Below are positions 54,892 to 64,000 of a stretch of 64,000 nucleotides of DNA, piece after piece; within the stretch, counting starts at the first letter, position 1, and each line of letters begins with the position of its first letter. A model generated the notes under the pieces. That model did no database searches. It saw only the letters and a program-made list of their open reading frames with translations, and had not been told where the DNA came from. Made by a program: the position numbers and the translations under genes. The stretch is taken from positions 123,365 to 187,364 of the forward strand of contig CALSSW010000004.1 in the NCBI GenBank assembly GCA_943789105.1. The letters are read 5' to 3'. Origin of the DNA: an uncultured Ulvibacter sp. Lineage in GTDB: Bacteria > Bacteroidota > Bacteroidia > Flavobacteriales > Flavobacteriaceae.

Positions 54892-55459
54892 ATGGCAAGT
54901 ACATCAGATATTAGAAACGGTTTATGTATTAAATACAACCACGACATTTTTAAGGTAATTGAGTTTTTACATGTTAAGCCAGGTAAGGGTCCTGCATTTG
55001 TAAGAACAAAGCTAAAGAGTGTTACCAATGGTAAAGGTTATTGACAACACCTTTTCTGCAGGGCATAAGCTAGAGGATGTACGCGTAGAGACTCATAAGT
55101 TTCAATACCTGTATAACGATGGTGACTTTTATCATTTCATGAACCAAGAAGACTACTCTCAAATTCAATTAGTGGAAGCTGCCTTAGACAAACCAGAACT
55201 CATGAAAGAGGGAGAAGTGGTTACAGTGATCATTAACGCTGAAGACAACGCACCGCTTTCTGTTGATTTGCCAGCTAGTGTTATTCTTGAGGTTACTGCC
55301 ACAGAGCCTGGCATGAAAGGTAATACTGCTACAAATGCAACAAAGCCTGCTACTGTAGAAACTGGCGCAACTGTAAACGTACCATTGTTTATAAATGAAG
55401 GAGATAAAATAAAAGTAGATACAGAAAAAGGTGCTTACAAAGAGCGCGTTAAAGAATAG
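54892..55459 (+). CDS. efp: elongation factor P, one frameshift
   Basis: The start is ATG 54892 ([10 protein letters not shown]), the usual EF-P N-terminus. Domain I carries the loop KPGKGPAF, whose Lys touches the peptidyl transferase centre. An extra G at 55036/55037 breaks [14 protein letters not shown] with a false TGA at 55042. The other frame then continues through domains II and III to 55459 ([16 protein letters not shown]). The full length of about 188 residues is normal. EF-P relieves stalling at polyproline. It lies in the lipid A block, a common flavobacterial arrangement, with a terminator downstream. Confidence 0.93.
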
Positions 55460-55479
55460 ATTTTCTTTACCAGTAATTT

Positions 55480-55516
55480 AAATCCCAACATATGTCACAA
55501 TACGTTGGGATTTTTT
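55480..55516 (+). terminator. intrinsic terminator after efp
   Basis: AAATCCCAAC (55480-55489) pairs with GTTGGGATTT (55504-55513) across a 14-base loop and is followed by a T-run. Confidence 0.8.
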
Positions 55517-55543
55517 ATATTTGGTAACCCAATAAAATAAACA

Positions 55544-56480
55544 ATGAAATTCTCTATACCTCAAACCCTAGAAAACATCGCAACTATATTAGGTTGTGAT
55601 TTTGTAGGTGATTCTAATTTTGCTGTACTTGGCATGAATGAAATTCATGTGGTGGAGCCAGGTGATATTGTTTTTGTTGACCATCCAAAATATTATGATA
55701 AGGCATTAAACTCTGCCGCTAGTGTTGTTTTAATTAATAAAAAAGTAGCCTGCCCACCTGGAAAAGCTTTGTTAATTTCTGAAGACCCTTTTAGTGATTT
55801 TAATAAACTCACCAATTCATTTCAATCCTTTTAAAAAAGCGACAGATCTAGTTTCTAGTACTGCTACTATTGGGCAAAATACCATTATACAACCCAATGT
55901 TTTTATAGGTAATAATGTGCGTATAGGTACTAATTGCGTCATACATAGCAATGTGGTTATTTATGATAACACGGTAATTGGAAATAACGTTACCATTCAT
56001 GCAGGAACTATTTTGGGAGCAGATGGTTTTTACTATAAAAACAGGCCAAAATCTTTTGACAAACTTCTAAGTGGCGGTAATGTTGTCATACAGGACGATG
56101 TGGATTTAGGCGCTCTGTGTACTATAGATAAAGGGGTAACCGCATCCACAACAATTGGTCAAGGTTCAAAGCTAGACAATCAAGTACATGTTGGCCACGA
56201 TACTGTTATTGGTAAAAGGTGTCTAATTGCAGCGCAAGTTTGTATTGCGGGCTGTGTTGTTATAGAAGACCTTGTTACACTTTGGGGGCAAGTAGGTATA
56301 ACCAGTGGTGTAACTATTGGTAAAAAAGCTGTAATTTCGGGACAAAGTGGTGTGAGTAAGTCACTTGAAGGATATAAGGCCTATTTTGGTAGCCCTGCAG
56401 ATGAAATTAGAAAAAAACATAAAGAGCTAGCTTCCATAAAGCTTATACCAAGTATTATTGAAAAAATAGATAATTTATAA
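55544..56480 (+). CDS. second LpxD-like N-acyltransferase, one frameshift
   Basis: This is a paralogue of LpxD with an N-terminal uridine-binding-like domain (residues 1 to about 90), followed by left-handed beta-helix repeats (IGNNVRIGTN, IGNNVTIHAG). GHDTVIG corresponds to the catalytic-His region. An extra T at 55816/55817 breaks the join at LTNHFNPFKKATD, with a false TAA at 55832. The full length of about 311 residues is slightly shorter than LpxD. It lies 84 bases after efp; its stop overlaps the NTF2-like start (TAATG). A second acyltransferase of this type occurs in many Bacteroidota; whether it acts on lipid A is unknown. Confidence 0.8.
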
Positions 56481-56895
56481 TGAGTACAACCGCAAAAAAT
56501 ATAGTTAAGAAGTTTTACCAAACAGATTTTGTGACAGATGCCCAAGCAGGTAAAAGTCTTTTACATGATGATATTGTTCTGGTATCTGGAATAGTACAGA
56601 GGGACTCACCATAATGCATCAGAAAGAAATTGTTGATACATTCGAAGAAATTAGTAGAACCTATGATGAGCTTCGTATTGAGGTAAGCCATGTTTTAGAG
56701 GATGAGAATTTTGTAACCATTAGATACAAGTACTACATTAGAACGATAGAAAACCCTGACGAGGAGCTTGGTATTGCTCATTTTATTGCTATTTGGGAAA
56801 TTAAAGATGGTAAACTATATCGTGGCCATCAAATCAGTCAACCCGTAATGAGTATTGATGATTCTAACGGTACCTACAACAAAGTAAAAGTTTAA
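56480..56895 (+). CDS. NTF2-like (SnoaL-type) protein, one frameshift
   Basis: A small NTF2-fold protein of about 138 residues begins MSTTAKNIVKKFYQT. A frame change (two extra bases or one missing base) near 56583-56589 spoils the DDIVLVWNSTEG segment and produces an early TAA at 56612. After it the second part reads EIVDTFEEISRTYDELRI and ends WEIKDGKLYRGHQISQPV, with the IWEI...GKL signature of NTF2 folds. Function is unknown; the family includes isomerases and ligand-binding proteins. Its start overlaps the end of the LpxD-like gene. Confidence 0.7.
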
Positions 56896-56898
56896 ACT

Positions 56899-56932
56899 TT
56901 GTTTCTTACCCAAAACAAAAATAGTACCTTTG
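56899..56932 (+). promoter_or_regulatory. promoter for sucD
   Basis: TACCTTTG at 56925-56932 is an exact TAnnTTTG, with TTG at 56899-56901 as the -33 element, 23 bases upstream. The sucD start is 94 bases downstream. Confidence 0.55.
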
Positions 56933-57026
56933 CAGCGCAAAAGTATTGGTTATTTTTTGACTGAAATTTTAACCTAACCATAGCCTCTTGTTTCAAGAGA
57001 TACATTAACATACACAAAATATATTC

Positions 57027-57900
57027 ATGAGTGTTTTAGTAAATAAAGATTCAAAAATTATAGTTCAAGGATTTACAGGTAGTGAAGGTACTTTTCACGC
57101 CGGCCAAATGATTGAATATGGTACCAATGTAGTTGGTGGAGTAACTCCAGGTAAAGGAGGACAAAGTCACCTTGAAAGACCTGTTTTTAATACCGTTGCA
57201 GAAGCGGTAGCTAAAGTAGGAGCAGATACTACCATTATATTTGTACCACCTGCATTTGCAGCTGATGCAATAATGGAGGCTGCAGATGCTGGAATTAAAG
57301 TAATAATTACCATCACAGAAGGAATCCCTGTTGCCGATATGATTAAAACGGCAAACTACATTAAAGATAGAGACTGTAGATTAATTGGTCCTAACTGTCC
57401 TGGTGTTATTACTCCAGGAGAGGCAAAAGTTGGTATCATGCCAGGTTTTGTATTCAAAAAAGGAACTATTGGTATTGTTTCAAAATCTGGAACACTTACC
57501 TATGAAGCAGCAGATCAAGTTGTAAAACAGGGCTTAGGTATCACAACAGCTATTGGTATAGGTGGTGATCCAATCATTGGAACCACTACCAAAGAAGCTG
57601 TAGAGCTGCTTAATCAACGACCCACAAACCCAGGCTGTTGTGATGATTGGAGAAATTGGTGGGCAACTTGAGGCAGATGCTGCACATTGGTATAAGGCTA
57701 GCGGTAGTACAAAACCTGTAATTGGCTTTATTGCAGGTGAGACTGCTCCAGCAGGAAGAACAATGGGTCATGCAGGAGCCATAGTAGGAGGTAGTGATGA
57801 TACAGCTCAGGCTAAAAAGAAAATTATGCGTTCTTGTGGTATTCATGTAGTTGAATCTCCAGCAGAGATAGGAAAAAAAGTTGCAGAAGTACTAGGCTAA
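57027..57900 (+). CDS. sucD: succinyl-CoA synthetase alpha subunit, one frameshift
   Basis: The alpha subunit binds CoA and carries the phosphorylated His. It shows the CoA-binding loop [23 protein letters not shown] and [10 protein letters not shown]-type loops; the active-site His would be in [11 protein letters not shown]. An extra A at 57612/57613 breaks [14 protein letters not shown]. The frame ends falsely at 57671 and resumes with [16 protein letters not shown] to 57900. Full length of about 290 residues is normal. The beta subunit gene (sucC) is not adjacent. It has its own promoter and a strong terminator. Confidence 0.92.
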
Positions 57901-57920
57901 TTTCTTCTGTAACATCATAT

Positions 57921-57959
57921 AAAAACGTTTGGATTTATAGAAAATTCAAACGTTTTTTT
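57921..57959 (+). terminator. intrinsic terminator after sucD
   Basis: AAAAACGTTTG (57921-57931) pairs with CAAACGTTTTT (57947-57957), an 11-base-pair stem, followed by T-rich sequence. Confidence 0.85.
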
Positions 57960-58076
57960 AGCTTTTAAAGCTTATTTAATTGGATTTTGAATGGGTTAAT
58001 ATTTCCTTTTGGATATAGTTATTATTATATTTATCATTTGAGAACAAATTATAGAATATTGATTTAAAATAAACGT

Positions 58077-58825
58077 ATGAAGCTTTTAGAAGGAAAAACA
58101 GCCATTATTACTGGTGGAAGTAGAGGTATAGGAAAAGGAATAGTTGAAGTTTTTGCAGCGCATGGTGCTAACTATAGCATTTACTTACAATTCTTCTGCG
58201 GCTCCAGCAGAGGCTCTTGCATTAGAGATTTCTGCTATGGGAGTAAAAGCAAAAGCTTACAAGAGTAATGCTGCTAGTTTTGATCACTCTCATGAACTAG
58301 TGAAAGCTGTATTAGAAGATTTTGGATGGGATTGATATTTTAGTTAACAACGCAGGAATTACAAAAGACAATTTACTGATGCGTATGGGTGAAGATGATT
58401 TTGACCAAGTAATAGAAGTAAATCTTAAATCTGTATTTAACATGACCAAAGCGGTACAACGTACCATGCTCAAACAACGAAAAGGATCTATCATTAATAT
58501 GAGTTCTATTGTTGGGGTTAAGGGTAATGCTGGACAAACAAATTATGCTGCCTCTAAAGCAGGTATTATTGGTTTTTCCAAGTCTGTAGCACTAGAACTG
58601 GGTTCTCGTGATATACGCAGTAATGTAATTGCGCCAGGTTTTATTGAAACTGAGATGACTGGTAAACTAGACGAGCAAACCGTCCAGTCATGGCGTGATG
58701 CGATTCCACTTAAACGCGGTGGTTCTCCACAAGATATTGCAAATGCATGTGTGTTTTTGGCCAGTGACCTCTCCAGTTACGTTACAGGACAGGTCCTTAA
58801 TGTAGACGGAGGTATGCTCACTTAA
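58077..58825 (+). CDS. fabG: 3-oxoacyl-ACP reductase, two frameshifts
   Basis: FabG reduces 3-oxoacyl-ACP during elongation. The N-terminus has [13 protein letters not shown] (NADP glycine loop). Frame breaks near 58173 ([13 protein letters not shown]) and 58325 ([14 protein letters not shown]) split it into three pieces. The final piece has the catalytic NNAGIT, Ser/Tyr/Lys set [10 protein letters not shown]...NYAASKAG and the C-terminal [10 protein letters not shown]. Restored length is about 248 residues, normal for FabG. It follows the sucD terminator by about 120 bases. It is an essential housekeeping gene, so the breaks are likely sequence errors. Confidence 0.92.
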
Positions 58826-58853
58826 TGTGCCTTAATTGTAATGTAACTCTTTT

Positions 58854-60948
58854 ATGCTAGGTACACTTTTATTCCCTTTAATTGCCTCAAGTTTGAATCT
58901 AGAAACTATTCTTTATATTGTAATTGCAGCAATTATTTCTTTAATAGTTACTGTCTTTATCTATGGATATAAAACCAAGTATACTAGTTAGGTTACTAGG
59001 TGGATATTTGGGCTGTTACGTTTTACGACCCTCTTTTGTATATTGGTTTTGCTTAATTAACCCAACCTTTGAGAGCGAAACCTATAGCATTGAAAAACCA
59101 AAGCTTCCTGTTCTGCTTGACAACTCATTTCTCAGTTGCCTCTTTAGATCAAACTCAAAAGGCTCATTAGTGTGGTTGAGAACGTTAAAGCAAAACAAGG
59201 CTTTAAACGATAAATTTGATGTGCCTATACTTTGAGTTTGGTGCTAGTTTTCAATCATTAGATTCCCTTAGTTTTGATCAAAACAACACAAACATCTCTA
59301 GCGCCTTAAGCTCTGCTATACAAGAACTTATTTGACTCCCAGATAGCGCCCACTATTTTGGTTAGTGACGGTAACCAAACCCTTGGTGCAGATTACCAAT
59401 ACAGTACATTCAAAACTAAAACATCCAGTATATCCTGTAATACTTGGAGATTCAATCAAGTATCAAGACCTTAAAATTCAAAGCCTTACTAGTAACCGGT
59501 ATTCGTTTTTGAAAAATAAATTTCCTGTAGAGGCTGTTTTAGTCTACAGCGGTACAGGTAGCGTATCTCTTCTGAGTTTGTGGTAACAAAAAAAGGATAG
59601 GGTTGTGTACCGTGAAATCGGTTTCTGTTTTCACAGACAAATAACACGCACATTCCGTGTCTTTCTCTCTTCCAGCTCAGCGTGTTGGCCTACAAGATTA
59701 CACGGCAGCCATAACGCGCACTTTGAAGTTGAAAAAAACAAGGTAAACAACACCAAGCGTTTTGCCGTTGATGTGATAGATCAAACCACAAATGTGTTAA
59801 TAGTAAGCGGGTTGCTACATCCAGATATAGGGATGTTAAAAAAGGCTATTACCACAAACCAGCAGCGTAGTGTTACATTTATTAAGCCTCAAGACGCAGC
59901 TGCTGTATTAAATGACTATCAGTTGGTTATTTTGTATCAACCAAATAGTGCGTTTGGACCTGTTTACAAGCAGCTCAAAAAGCTTAAAAAAAATAGCTTT
60001 GTATTTACAGGGGTACAGACAGACTGGAATTTTGTTAATAAGGCACAAAATTATTACAGTAAAGAAGTTGTAGATCAAAACGAACGAGTAACTGCTCGTT
60101 TAAACTCTGGTTATGGAGCCTTTGGGATTTCTTCAATTGGTTTTTCTGATTTTCCGCCCTTACAAACCAAATTTGGATCACTTTATATAAACACACCACA
60201 TCAAACTATTTTAGAACAATATGTGGATGGTATTGCTAGTGAAAGTCCTATGCTTGCCACAATAGAGGTAGAAGGTACCAGACATGCTATTTGGGATGGA
60301 CAAGATCTGTGGAAATGGAGATCTCAATCCTACAGGGATACCCAGAGCTTTGAGGATTTTGATGCTTTTATAGGGAAGATGGTACAATACCTAGGGTCAA
60401 ATAAAAGACGCAGTAGGCTTGAGGTAAATAGCGACTCTTTTTATTACAACAACACACCCATTACTATTAGTGCGCAGTATTTTGATAAGAGTTTTGTTTT
60501 TGACCCCAGAGCTGAACTAGAAATTACTGTTGTAGACACTAAAACTAAAAAATCAACCGTTTTTCCTTTACTATTGAAAAACAACTTTTATGAGGCAGTT
60601 CTAAATACTTTAGAGCCTAGCACTTACAGCTACACTATTTCTGTTAAAGATCAGCAAATAGCTAGAAGTGGAAATTTCACAATTATAGAATTTAATATAG
60701 AGCAGCAATTTTTAAACGCAAATAGTAAATCCCTGCAAAGTTTGGCCTTAAAAACAAAAGGAGCTGCGTATTATCCAGAACAAATCGATGCATTAATAAA
60801 TCAATTAATTACAAATCAAAGCTATGTTTCTATTCAAAAAAGCCAGCAAAAAGAAGTACCTTTGATTTTTATTAAATGGCTCTTAGCGCTTATTGCTCTA
60901 TGCCTTTTTATAGAATGGTTTATCAGAAAATTTAACGGACTAATATAA
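58854..60948 (+). pseudogene. BatA/VWA-type membrane protein, multiply frameshifted in first half
   Basis: The restored protein would be close to 690 residues. It has two N-terminal transmembrane helices (MLGTLLFPLIAS start with ILYIVIAAIISLIVT, then WIFGLLRFTTLFCILVLLINP), a von Willebrand A-like region with DNSFSVASLD and LVSDGNQTLGADYQ, and an Ig-like C-terminal part. One C-terminal helix ends it. The first 900 bases contain an in-frame TAG (58989) and more than ten single-base shifts; from about 59.75 kb it is clean to 60948. Homologues in flavobacteria lie between fabG and a prohibitin-like gene, as here. Function is unknown; a sequencing artefact rather than true decay is my reading. 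Confidence 0.75.
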
Positions 60949-60960
60949 AAATTAAAATTC

Positions 60961-61776
60961 ATGGAAAAATTACCAAAAATTGGCTTGCCAATTATTATCA
61001 TTATCGTACTTACTATTGTATTGCTAACTAAATCTGCTATCACTATAGACTCTGGTGAGGCTGGAGTGTTGTATAAAACTTTTGACAAAGGTGTTGTTAT
61101 TGATGAGCCGCCACTTAGTGAAGGTTTTCATTTTATTGCTCCTTGGAACAAAGTATTTATTTATGAGGTTAGACAACAAGAACTTTTCGAGAAAATGAAA
61201 GTTTTATCTTCAAACGGATTGGAAATACAAATTGATGCTTCAGCATGGTATGAGCCAGTGTATAGTGAACTTGGAAATCTTCACCAATCTCTTGGGAAAA
61301 ATTATCTTGGTAGAGTTATACAGCCTGCTATCCGCTCTGCGGCCCGTAGTGTAGTAGGACGTTATACTCCAGAACAATTGTACTCAAGCAAGCGTGATGC
61401 AATTCAAGATGAAATTTTTGCAGAAACAAAGACAATTCTAGAAAAGCAATATGTACAATTAAATGAAGTTTTGGTTCGAGATGTAACACTTCCAAACACT
61501 ATTAAAGAGGCTATTGAACGTAAATTGCGTCAAGAGCAAGAATCTTTAGAGTATGAGTTTAGGTTAGTGACAGCTTTAAAAGAGGCAGAGAAAGTAACTA
61601 TTGAAGCGCAAGGTAAAGCAGATGCTAACCGTATTTTAAGTGCTTCTCTAACAGATAAAATACTTCAAGATAAAGGGATTGATGCTACCCTTAAATTGAG
61701 CGAATCTCCAAACACCAAAGTTATCGTAATTGGTGGAGGTGAAGGAGGATTACCTTTAATTTTAGGGAATAATTAA
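60961..61776 (+). CDS. prohibitin-like SPFH/Band 7 protein
   Basis: The 271-residue protein has an N-terminal membrane anchor (residues 5-25). The SPFH domain follows (SGEAGVLYKTFDKG, GFHFIAPW, YEVRQQELFEKM), and then a charged coiled coil (about 160-220, RQEQESLEYEFRLVTALKEAEKVTIEAQGKADA). A glycine-rich C-terminus ends the chain. Prohibitin-type proteins form large membrane rings that organise proteases or lipid domains. It starts 12 bases after the VWA-type gene, so the two are likely co-transcribed, and ends at a terminator. Confidence 0.9.
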   Translation: MEKLPKIGLPIIIIIVLTIVLLTKSAITIDSGEAGVLYKTFDKGVVIDEPPLSEGFHFIAPWNKVFIYEVRQQELFEKMKVLSSNGLEIQIDASAWYEPVYSELGNLHQSLGKNYLGRVIQPAIRSAARSVVGRYTPEQLYSSKRDAIQDEIFAETKTILEKQYVQLNEVLVRDVTLPNTIKEAIERKLRQEQESLEYEFRLVTALKEAEKVTIEAQGKADANRILSASLTDKILQDKGIDATLKLSESPNTKVIVIGGGEGGLPLILGNN

Positions 61777-61798
61777 TAGCCTTTATTGCAACTATTTT

Positions 61799-61834
61799 AA
61801 AACCGCCTTTATTTAAAATAAAGGCGGTTTTTAT
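61799..61834. terminator. intrinsic terminator after prohibitin-like gene
   Basis: AAAACCGCCTTTAT (61799-61812) pairs perfectly with ATAAAGGCGGTTTT (61818-61831) across a five-base loop, with a T-run following. Confidence 0.9.
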
Positions 61835-62015
61835 ATGCAATAGTTTACGATGTGATTGCCAACTGTTTTTTGTCAAAAATATAAATTCCCTATTGTAGAA
61901 ATAAATCCATTAATTAACAGTAATTTCGCACGCTGAAACATTAGGCTTTGATAAGGTCCTCATATTTCAGTAAATAAGCTAATAACTAACACTTTAGGTG
62001 TTTAGCCCTTTGAGT

Positions 62016-63809
62016 ATGAAAATTAAAAATATTGCAATTATTGCACACGTTGATCACGGTAAAACAACCTTGGTAGATAAAATTATGCATCACTGTAGCC
62101 TCTTTCGTGAAAACGAAAACACAGGAGATTTAATTCTAGATAATAATGATTTAGAGCGTGAACGCGGTATCACTATTACTTCAAAAAATGTTTCTGTAGT
62201 TTACAAAGACACGAAAATTAATATTATTGACACTCCGGGTCACGCCGATTTTGGAGGTGAGGTAGAACGTGTATTAAACATGGCAGATGGTGTTTGCTTG
62301 CTTGTAGATGCCTTTGAAGGTCCTATGCCACAAACACGTTTTGTATTGCAAAAAGCCTTAGACCTAGGGTTAAAGCCTTGTGTTGTAATTAATAAGGTAG
62401 ATAAAGAAAACTGTACACCAGAAGAGGTACACGAAAAAGTATTTGACTTAATGTTTGAGCTGGGCGCAGAGGAGTGGCAGTTAGATTTCCCTACAGTATA
62501 TGGTTCTGCAAAGAACAACTGGATGAGTGAAGACTGGCAAGATGAAACAGATAATATAGAGCCATTACTAGATATGGTACTAGAGCATGTACCTTCTTTT
62601 GAGATTAAAGACGGAAGCCTGCAAATGTTAATTACTTCATTGGATTTTTCTTCATTTACTGGTCGTATCGCAATTGGCCGTCTGCAAAGAGGTACCTTAA
62701 AGACCGGTATGCAAGTGGCTTTAGTAAAGAGAGATGGGAGTATAGTAAAAACTAAAATTAAAGAGCTACATACCTTTGAAGGGCTTGGTCGTAAAAAAGT
62801 AGAAGAAGTTCAAGCAGGAGATATTTGTGCACTTGTTGGTTTAGAAGGATTTGAAATTGGTGACACTGTTGCCGATCTAGAAAATCCAGAAGGAATGAAA
62901 ACAATTGCAATAGATGAGCCTACCATGAGTATGTTGTTTACTATTAACGATTCACCTTTTTTCGGAAAAGATGGGAAATATGTTACTTCAAGACATATTA
63001 AAGAGAGACTTGAAAAAGAATTAGAAAAGAATTTAGCCCTCCGTATGGAACCAACGGGCAGTGCAGATAAGTTTTTGGTGTTTGGTCGTGGAGTATTACA
63101 CCTTTCTGTATTGATAGAAACAATGCGTCGTGAAGGCTATGAATTACAAATAGGGCAGCCACAAGTAATTATTAAAGAAATAGATGGTAAGAAATGTGAG
63201 CCCATTGAAGCTTTAACTATTGATTTACCAGAAACCGTTAGCGGTACTGCAGTAAACATGGTTTCGCTTCGAAAGGGAGAGATGGTCTCTATGGAAGCTA
63301 AAGGTGAAAGAATGATTTGTGAGTTTTTAATTCCATCTCGCGGAATTATTGGCCTACGTAATCAACTTCTTACAGCAACAGCAGGTGAGGCAATTATGAC
63401 ACACCGATTTTTAGAATACCAACCTCTAAAAGGGGGTATTCCAGAACGTCAAAACGGATCTCTAGTATCTATGGAAAACGGAAGTGCCATTCCTTATTCT
63501 ATTGATAAGTTACAAGATAGAGGACGTTTCTTTGTTGAGCCTGGAGAGGATATATACGAAGGACAAGTTATTGGAGAAAACACACGTCAAGACGATATGG
63601 CTGTCAATATTACCAAAACAAAGAAGATGAGTAACGTTCGTTCTAGTGGTGCAGATGACAAAGCAAAGATTGTTCCTGCCATTAAATTTTCATTAGAAGA
63701 AGCACTTGAGTATATCCAAAAAGATGAATATGTTGAAGTAACTCCTAATTATTTAAGAATACGAAAAGTGTTTTTAAAAGAAGTAGACAGAAAACGTAAT
63801 AAGTTTTAG
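62016..63809 (+). CDS. typA: ribosome-associated GTPase TypA/BipA
   Basis: Start is taken at ATG 62016 (MKIKNIAIIAHVDHGK); a GTG 18 bases upstream is in frame but unnecessary. The 597-residue translational GTPase has G1 AHVDHGKTTL, G3 DTPGH and G4 NKVD. EF-G-like domain II and the BipA-specific C-terminal part (VSMEAKGERMICEFLIPSRGIIG) follow. It assists ribosome assembly and stress or cold adaptation. It has a terminator on both sides and its own leader of about 180 bases. Confidence 0.95.
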   Translation: MKIKNIAIIAHVDHGKTTLVDKIMHHCSLFRENENTGDLILDNNDLERERGITITSKNVSVVYKDTKINIIDTPGHADFGGEVERVLNMADGVCLLVDAFEGPMPQTRFVLQKALDLGLKPCVVINKVDKENCTPEEVHEKVFDLMFELGAEEWQLDFPTVYGSAKNNWMSEDWQDETDNIEPLLDMVLEHVPSFEIKDGSLQMLITSLDFSSFTGRIAIGRLQRGTLKTGMQVALVKRDGSIVKTKIKELHTFEGLGRKKVEEVQAGDICALVGLEGFEIGDTVADLENPEGMKTIAIDEPTMSMLFTINDSPFFGKDGKYVTSRHIKERLEKELEKNLALRMEPTGSADKFLVFGRGVLHLSVLIETMRREGYELQIGQPQVIIKEIDGKKCEPIEALTIDLPETVSGTAVNMVSLRKGEMVSMEAKGERMICEFLIPSRGIIGLRNQLLTATAGEAIMTHRFLEYQPLKGGIPERQNGSLVSMENGSAIPYSIDKLQDRGRFFVEPGEDIYEGQVIGENTRQDDMAVNITKTKKMSNVRSSGADDKAKIVPAIKFSLEEALEYIQKDEYVEVTPNYLRIRKVFLKEVDRKRNKF

Positions 63810-63835
63810 AAACTACCTACAAGTAATTTACTATT

Positions 63836-63870
63836 AAAAACGCTTTAAGAATTCTCTTAAAGCGTTTTTT
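63836..63870. terminator. bidirectional intrinsic terminator after typA
   Basis: A perfect 15-base-pair stem (63836-63850 with 63856-63870, by composition AAAAACGCTTTAAGA and TCTTAAAGCGTTTTT) has a tight loop of about four bases and T-runs on both sides. It separates typA from the convergent isomerase gene. Confidence 0.85.
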
Positions 63871-63898
63871 GTTTTCAATTAATTTTATGAGGTGACAA

Positions 63899-64000
63899 TT
63901 AGGGTAGTAGGGTAGCCTGAATTGTTACATTTTTTAGGGGCCATTCTTTAGCATCTTTTGGGAGCTTTGAAATTTTTGTTACTACATCCATACCTTTAAT
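63899..64000 (-). CDS. cyclophilin-type peptidylprolyl isomerase, C-terminal fragment
   Basis: Only the last 33 residues lie in the window. They read IKGMDVVTKISKLPKDAKEWPLKNVTI and end LLP, which matches the end of cyclophilins (GMDVVDKI...RPLKDVVI pattern). The gene continues beyond 64000 on the minus strand. Cyclophilins assist folding of secreted or cytoplasmic proteins; location cannot be judged from the tail. It converges on typA across a bidirectional terminator. Confidence 0.8.
   Translation of the reverse strand: MKGMDVVTKISKLPKDAKEWPLKNVTIQATLLP

Larger units (their letters stand above)
52726..59750. other. stretch with clustered frame breaks, probably insertion errors
   Basis: Nearly every gene in this stretch carries at least one frame change, and most are cured by removing one base: lpxC (52726, 52869), lpxA (54536/7), efp (55036/7), lpxD2 (55816/7), sucD (57612/3), fabG (about 58173 and 58325) and more than ten in the von Willebrand protein (58.99-59.75 kb). 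The flanking stretches 0-52.7 and 59.75-64 kb have no other clear frame break. The inserted bases are A, C, G and T and are mostly, not always, duplications of a neighbour. Confidence 0.85.

Noticed and set aside
52726-59750. A programmed-frameshifting system affecting many genes
   Set aside because: Breaks share no common slippery sequence or stop context, occur in no gene outside this stretch and are denser near one edge; sequence error fits better.
1-64000. CRISPR arrays, insertion sequences, integrases, prophage, biosynthetic gene clusters
   Set aside because: I saw no regularly spaced direct repeats, transposase or integrase motifs or clustered synthase genes; tRNA and rRNA genes were also not seen, though a short tRNA could be missed by eye.

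Overview
The window is an ordinary chromosomal segment of a low-GC member of the Bacteroidota, almost certainly family Flavobacteriaceae. The evidence is the family content: a PorX-type type IX secretion regulator, a type IX C-terminal sorting domain, an LpxC-FabZ fusion, a fused alpha/beta E1 dehydrogenase, DUF4294, DUF6048 and DUF6452 proteins and a DUF6150-type repeat protein. Promoters also fit the Bacteroidota TAnnTTTG -7 element. Genus and species cannot be read from the sequence. I saw no rRNA, tRNA, CRISPR array, insertion sequence, integrase or phage gene.

Region by region. 0.1-6.6 kb (minus strand): SGNH lipoprotein, Rieske oxygenase, amino acid permease, threonine synthase and a long Cys/Met-metabolism PLP enzyme. 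6.7-11.3 kb: a small lipoprotein, then a probable minus-strand run of FabH-like, FabI-like and ammonium transporter genes, and a short repeat protein that resembles the 7_1-knotted 'septoil' family. 11.4-25.4 kb (minus): fused E1, a predicted inactive M1-peptidase/outer-membrane-barrel fusion, a secreted EEP nuclease/phosphatase with a type IX sorting domain, LOG, UvrA, an unknown membrane protein, gamma-glutamyltransferase and an AcpH-like protein. 25.5-42.7 kb (mixed strands): GlmM, rhomboid protease, PagL-like deacylase, M42 peptidase, DUF4294, a giant FG-GAP lipoprotein, ZIP transporter, methyltransferases including RlmD, DUF6048/DUF6452, ornithine aminotransferase and an Smr protein. 42.8-50.1 kb: cysteine desulfurase, alanine dehydrogenase, a TPR/AraC sensor-regulator, an unlisted 47-residue lipoprotein, a membrane protein with a damaged 5' end, TsaE and PorX. 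50.2-63.8 kb (plus): the envelope-lipid block HD-lpxD-lpxC/fabZ-lpxA-efp-lpxD2-NTF2-sucD-fabG, then a von Willebrand-type membrane protein, a prohibitin-like protein and TypA/BipA. The window ends inside a minus-strand cyclophilin-type peptidylprolyl isomerase.

The most striking anomaly is at 52.73-59.75 kb. Every gene there except the FabZ part of lpxC/fabZ is broken by frame changes, nearly all explained by one extra base. Upstream and downstream genes are clean. The victims are essential or conserved genes (lpxC, lpxA, efp, sucD, fabG), the breaks become dense towards 59.0-59.7 kb and then stop abruptly. I read this as an insertion-biased consensus error in one stretch of the assembly rather than biology, and I annotate the genes across the breaks.

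Functionally, the lipid A genes (lpxD, lpxC, lpxA, second lpxD, PagL-like) and fatty-acid genes (fabZ, fabG, FabH/FabI paralogues, AcpH) make envelope lipid metabolism the main theme. Secretion control (PorX), amino acid metabolism (ThrC, RocD, Ald, Ggt) and RNA modification (RlmD, THUMP methyltransferase, TsaE) form the rest. I did not find a convincing new multi-gene system. The best single-gene leads are the candidate knotted protein at 11.0-11.3 kb and the predicted inactive peptidase/barrel fusion at 14.1-16.9 kb.
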